Shown piece by piece: positions 4,344-5,564 of a stretch of 5,564 nucleotides of DNA. Position 1 is the stretch's first letter; each line of letters opens with the position of its first letter. Made by a program: the position numbers and the translations under genes. The notes below the pieces were generated by a model that did not search any database, had not been told where the DNA came from, and saw only the letters and a program-made list of their open reading frames with translations. This DNA is from JBECKQ01 sp040235375. GTDB taxonomy: Bacteria > Planctomycetota > Phycisphaerae > UBA1845. The stretch is from NCBI GenBank assembly GCA_040235375.1, contig JBECKQ010000203.1, positions 1 to 5,564 on the forward strand, written 5' to 3'.

Positions 4344-5564
4344 ATGACGACAGCCTTGACCGAGCCTTTGACCGTGCTTAAGGGAGAAGCGTTTCGCCAG
4401 CGACTTGCCGAGGTCTGCGGCGAAATCCCGCCGATTCAGCCTCTGGCGGGCAGCAAGTACAAGAACATTCTGGTCCCCCAGATGGTCGGGGGAGAGCTCG
4501 AGTTCGCCGTCATGGGCTTTCTCGCCCAGTCGCTGCGGATGCGGGGAGCGAACGTCGTCGCCCTGTTGTGCGATGCGTTCCTGCCGGCCTGCGTGTGTCG
4601 CAAGGTCGATCACTATGAAAGCGCTTGCGCCCGCTGGTGCCACAGGAATGCGGAACCCTATGCGACTGCGATGCAATTGCCGCACCGCTGGCATAGCGAG
4701 TTCATCCGTCAGGATGAAATCGAGAAATGCCGCGACATCGTCCAGATGGTCCGCCCGGAGGACATCGACAACTTCACGTTCCACGGCGTGCGCGTCGGCG
4801 GACTGATCCGCGAGTCGGTCGAAAGTCATTTCCTCGTCGGCCACGTGGACTGGCAGGACGCGGAAATGCTCGCCAAGGCCTACGACTTCCTGCTCTCCGC
4901 TCTCTATCTGACCATCATCGCCAACCGCGTCTTTGACGAGTACGCCATCGACAAGATGGTCAGCGACTGCGGCATGCACGTCGATTGGGGCGTGTTCCGC
5001 GCCGTCGCCAATCAGCGCGGCATCCCCGTGGACGTGCTCAACGTCGGCCTGCGCGGCAACAGCCTCAAGCTCGAGATCGACCGCCCCGGCCGGCAGACCG
5101 AGCGCGTACCCGGCTGGGACGTCTGGCGCGACATCCCCCTGACCCCGCAGCAGGAGCGGGCGCTCGACGAATACCTCCGCCGGCGCGAGAAGGTGCCCTA
5201 CGAATTCAAGGGCGAGAAGTGGCAAAGCCGCCTCACCGAGCTCGACAGGGTCCGCGAAATCGTCGGCCTGCCCGCCAAACCGTCCGCTAAGGTCTTCTCC
5301 ATGTTCCCCAACGTCGGCTTCGACGCCGGAAAGCTCAAGACCACCCAGACATTCGACCACGCCGATGAATGGATCGTGCAAACCGTCGCCTGGTTCGTGG
5401 ACCGGCCGCAGCATCACCTGATCGTCAAGATCCATCCCGGCGAGTGCCACAGAGAGGCACGCGACCCGACGATCGACCTGCTCGCCAAGCACTTTCCCGA
5501 CCTGCCGGCCAATGTCCACGTCATCCCGCCGATCACCGACGTGACCGCGCACAGCGTGGTGAAG
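4344..5564 (+). CDS. Partial capsule-polysaccharide-synthesis-like protein (first 407 residues)
   Basis: Open at the right edge, so the C-terminus is missing. Family members resemble Capsule_synth or surface-carbohydrate glycosyltransferases with two Rossmann-like halves. Residues 41-80 form the first nucleotide-fold unit (NILVPQMVGGELEFAVMGF, then ANVVALLCDAFLPAC). A cysteine-rich stretch follows (C76, C83, C85, C95, C99). MHVDWGVFRAVANQRGIPV at 211-229 resembles the family segment in which a transferase substrate is placed by a helix after a conserved H or W. Residues 339-367 are the strongest sign: DHADEWIVQTVAWF leading to HHLIVKIHPGE, the KxHPxE loop of this superfamily, then LPANVHVIPPITDV at 387-400, the beginning of the next strand. 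It starts at ATG with AAGGA upstream, 42 bases after the radical SAM gene, with which it probably forms an operon. I infer a role in surface glycan assembly; donor and acceptor are unknown. Confidence 0.8.
   Translation, partial: MTTALTEPLTVLKGEAFRQRLAEVCGEIPPIQPLAGSKYKNILVPQMVGGELEFAVMGFLAQSLRMRGANVVALLCDAFLPACVCRKVDHYESACARWCHRNAEPYATAMQLPHRWHSEFIRQDEIEKCRDIVQMVRPEDIDNFTFHGVRVGGLIRESVESHFLVGHVDWQDAEMLAKAYDFLLSALYLTIIANRVFDEYAIDKMVSDCGMHVDWGVFRAVANQRGIPVDVLNVGLRGNSLKLEIDRPGRQTERVPGWDVWRDIPLTPQQERALDEYLRRREKVPYEFKGEKWQSRLTELDRVREIVGLPAKPSAKVFSMFPNVGFDAGKLKTTQTFDHADEWIVQTVAWFVDRPQHHLIVKIHPGECHREARDPTIDLLAKHFPDLPANVHVIPPITDVTAHSVVK

Noticed and set aside
4329..5552. A 407-codon open frame on the minus strand opposite the capsule-like gene
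   Set aside because: Its product is rich in Asp, Val and Gly and shows no family motif. It mirrors a GC-rich gene on the other strand, a common artefact when third positions are G or C. The plus-strand frame has a ribosome-binding site and clear motifs.

Overview
The window is GC-rich and densely coded. It carries parts or all of six protein genes, all but one recognisable as enzymes of cell-surface or secreted glycan synthesis or modification. There are no rRNA or tRNA genes, CRISPR arrays, insertion sequences or phage genes that I can see. Codon use (third positions mostly G or C), GTG starts and this mix of families (CgeB-like glycosyltransferase, FkbM and class I methyltransferases, radical SAM/SPASM protein, capsule-synthesis-like protein) suggest a high-GC Gram-negative-type bacterium. 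The mix reminds me of polysaccharide or flagellar-glycosylation loci of Planctomycetota, but that assignment is a low-confidence inference.

Layout. (1) 1-756, minus strand: the N-terminal 252 residues of a protein that runs off the left edge, probably a glycan-related transferase. (2) 757-903: a divergent intergenic region. (3) 904-1545, plus strand: a complete small class I SAM-dependent methyltransferase. (4) 1559-1957, minus strand: an FkbM-family methyltransferase gene that looks broken by a one-base frameshift and an internal deletion. (5) 1954-3237, minus strand: a complete CgeB-like glycosyltransferase whose stop codon overlaps the start of the FkbM gene (GTGA). (6) 3238-3347: a second divergent intergenic region. 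(7) 3348-4301, plus strand: a complete radical SAM/SPASM protein. (8) 4344-5564, plus strand: the first 407 residues of a capsule-polysaccharide-synthesis-like protein, open at the right edge.

How they fit together. Two divergent promoter regions appear to drive four transcription units: gene 1 leftward, the methyltransferase rightward, the CgeB-FkbM pair leftward, and the radical SAM-capsule pair rightward. The methyltransferase unit and the CgeB-FkbM unit converge with only 13 bases between their stop codons. The common theme is building sugar chains (glycosyltransferases) and decorating them (methylation, radical chemistry). No substrate can be named from sequence alone.

The most notable observation is the FkbM gene. 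It keeps a strong ribosome-binding site and translational coupling to its upstream neighbour. It nevertheless changes frame at a C5G4 tract, lacks the central part of the domain, and ends in a short out-of-frame piece that resembles a family C-terminus.
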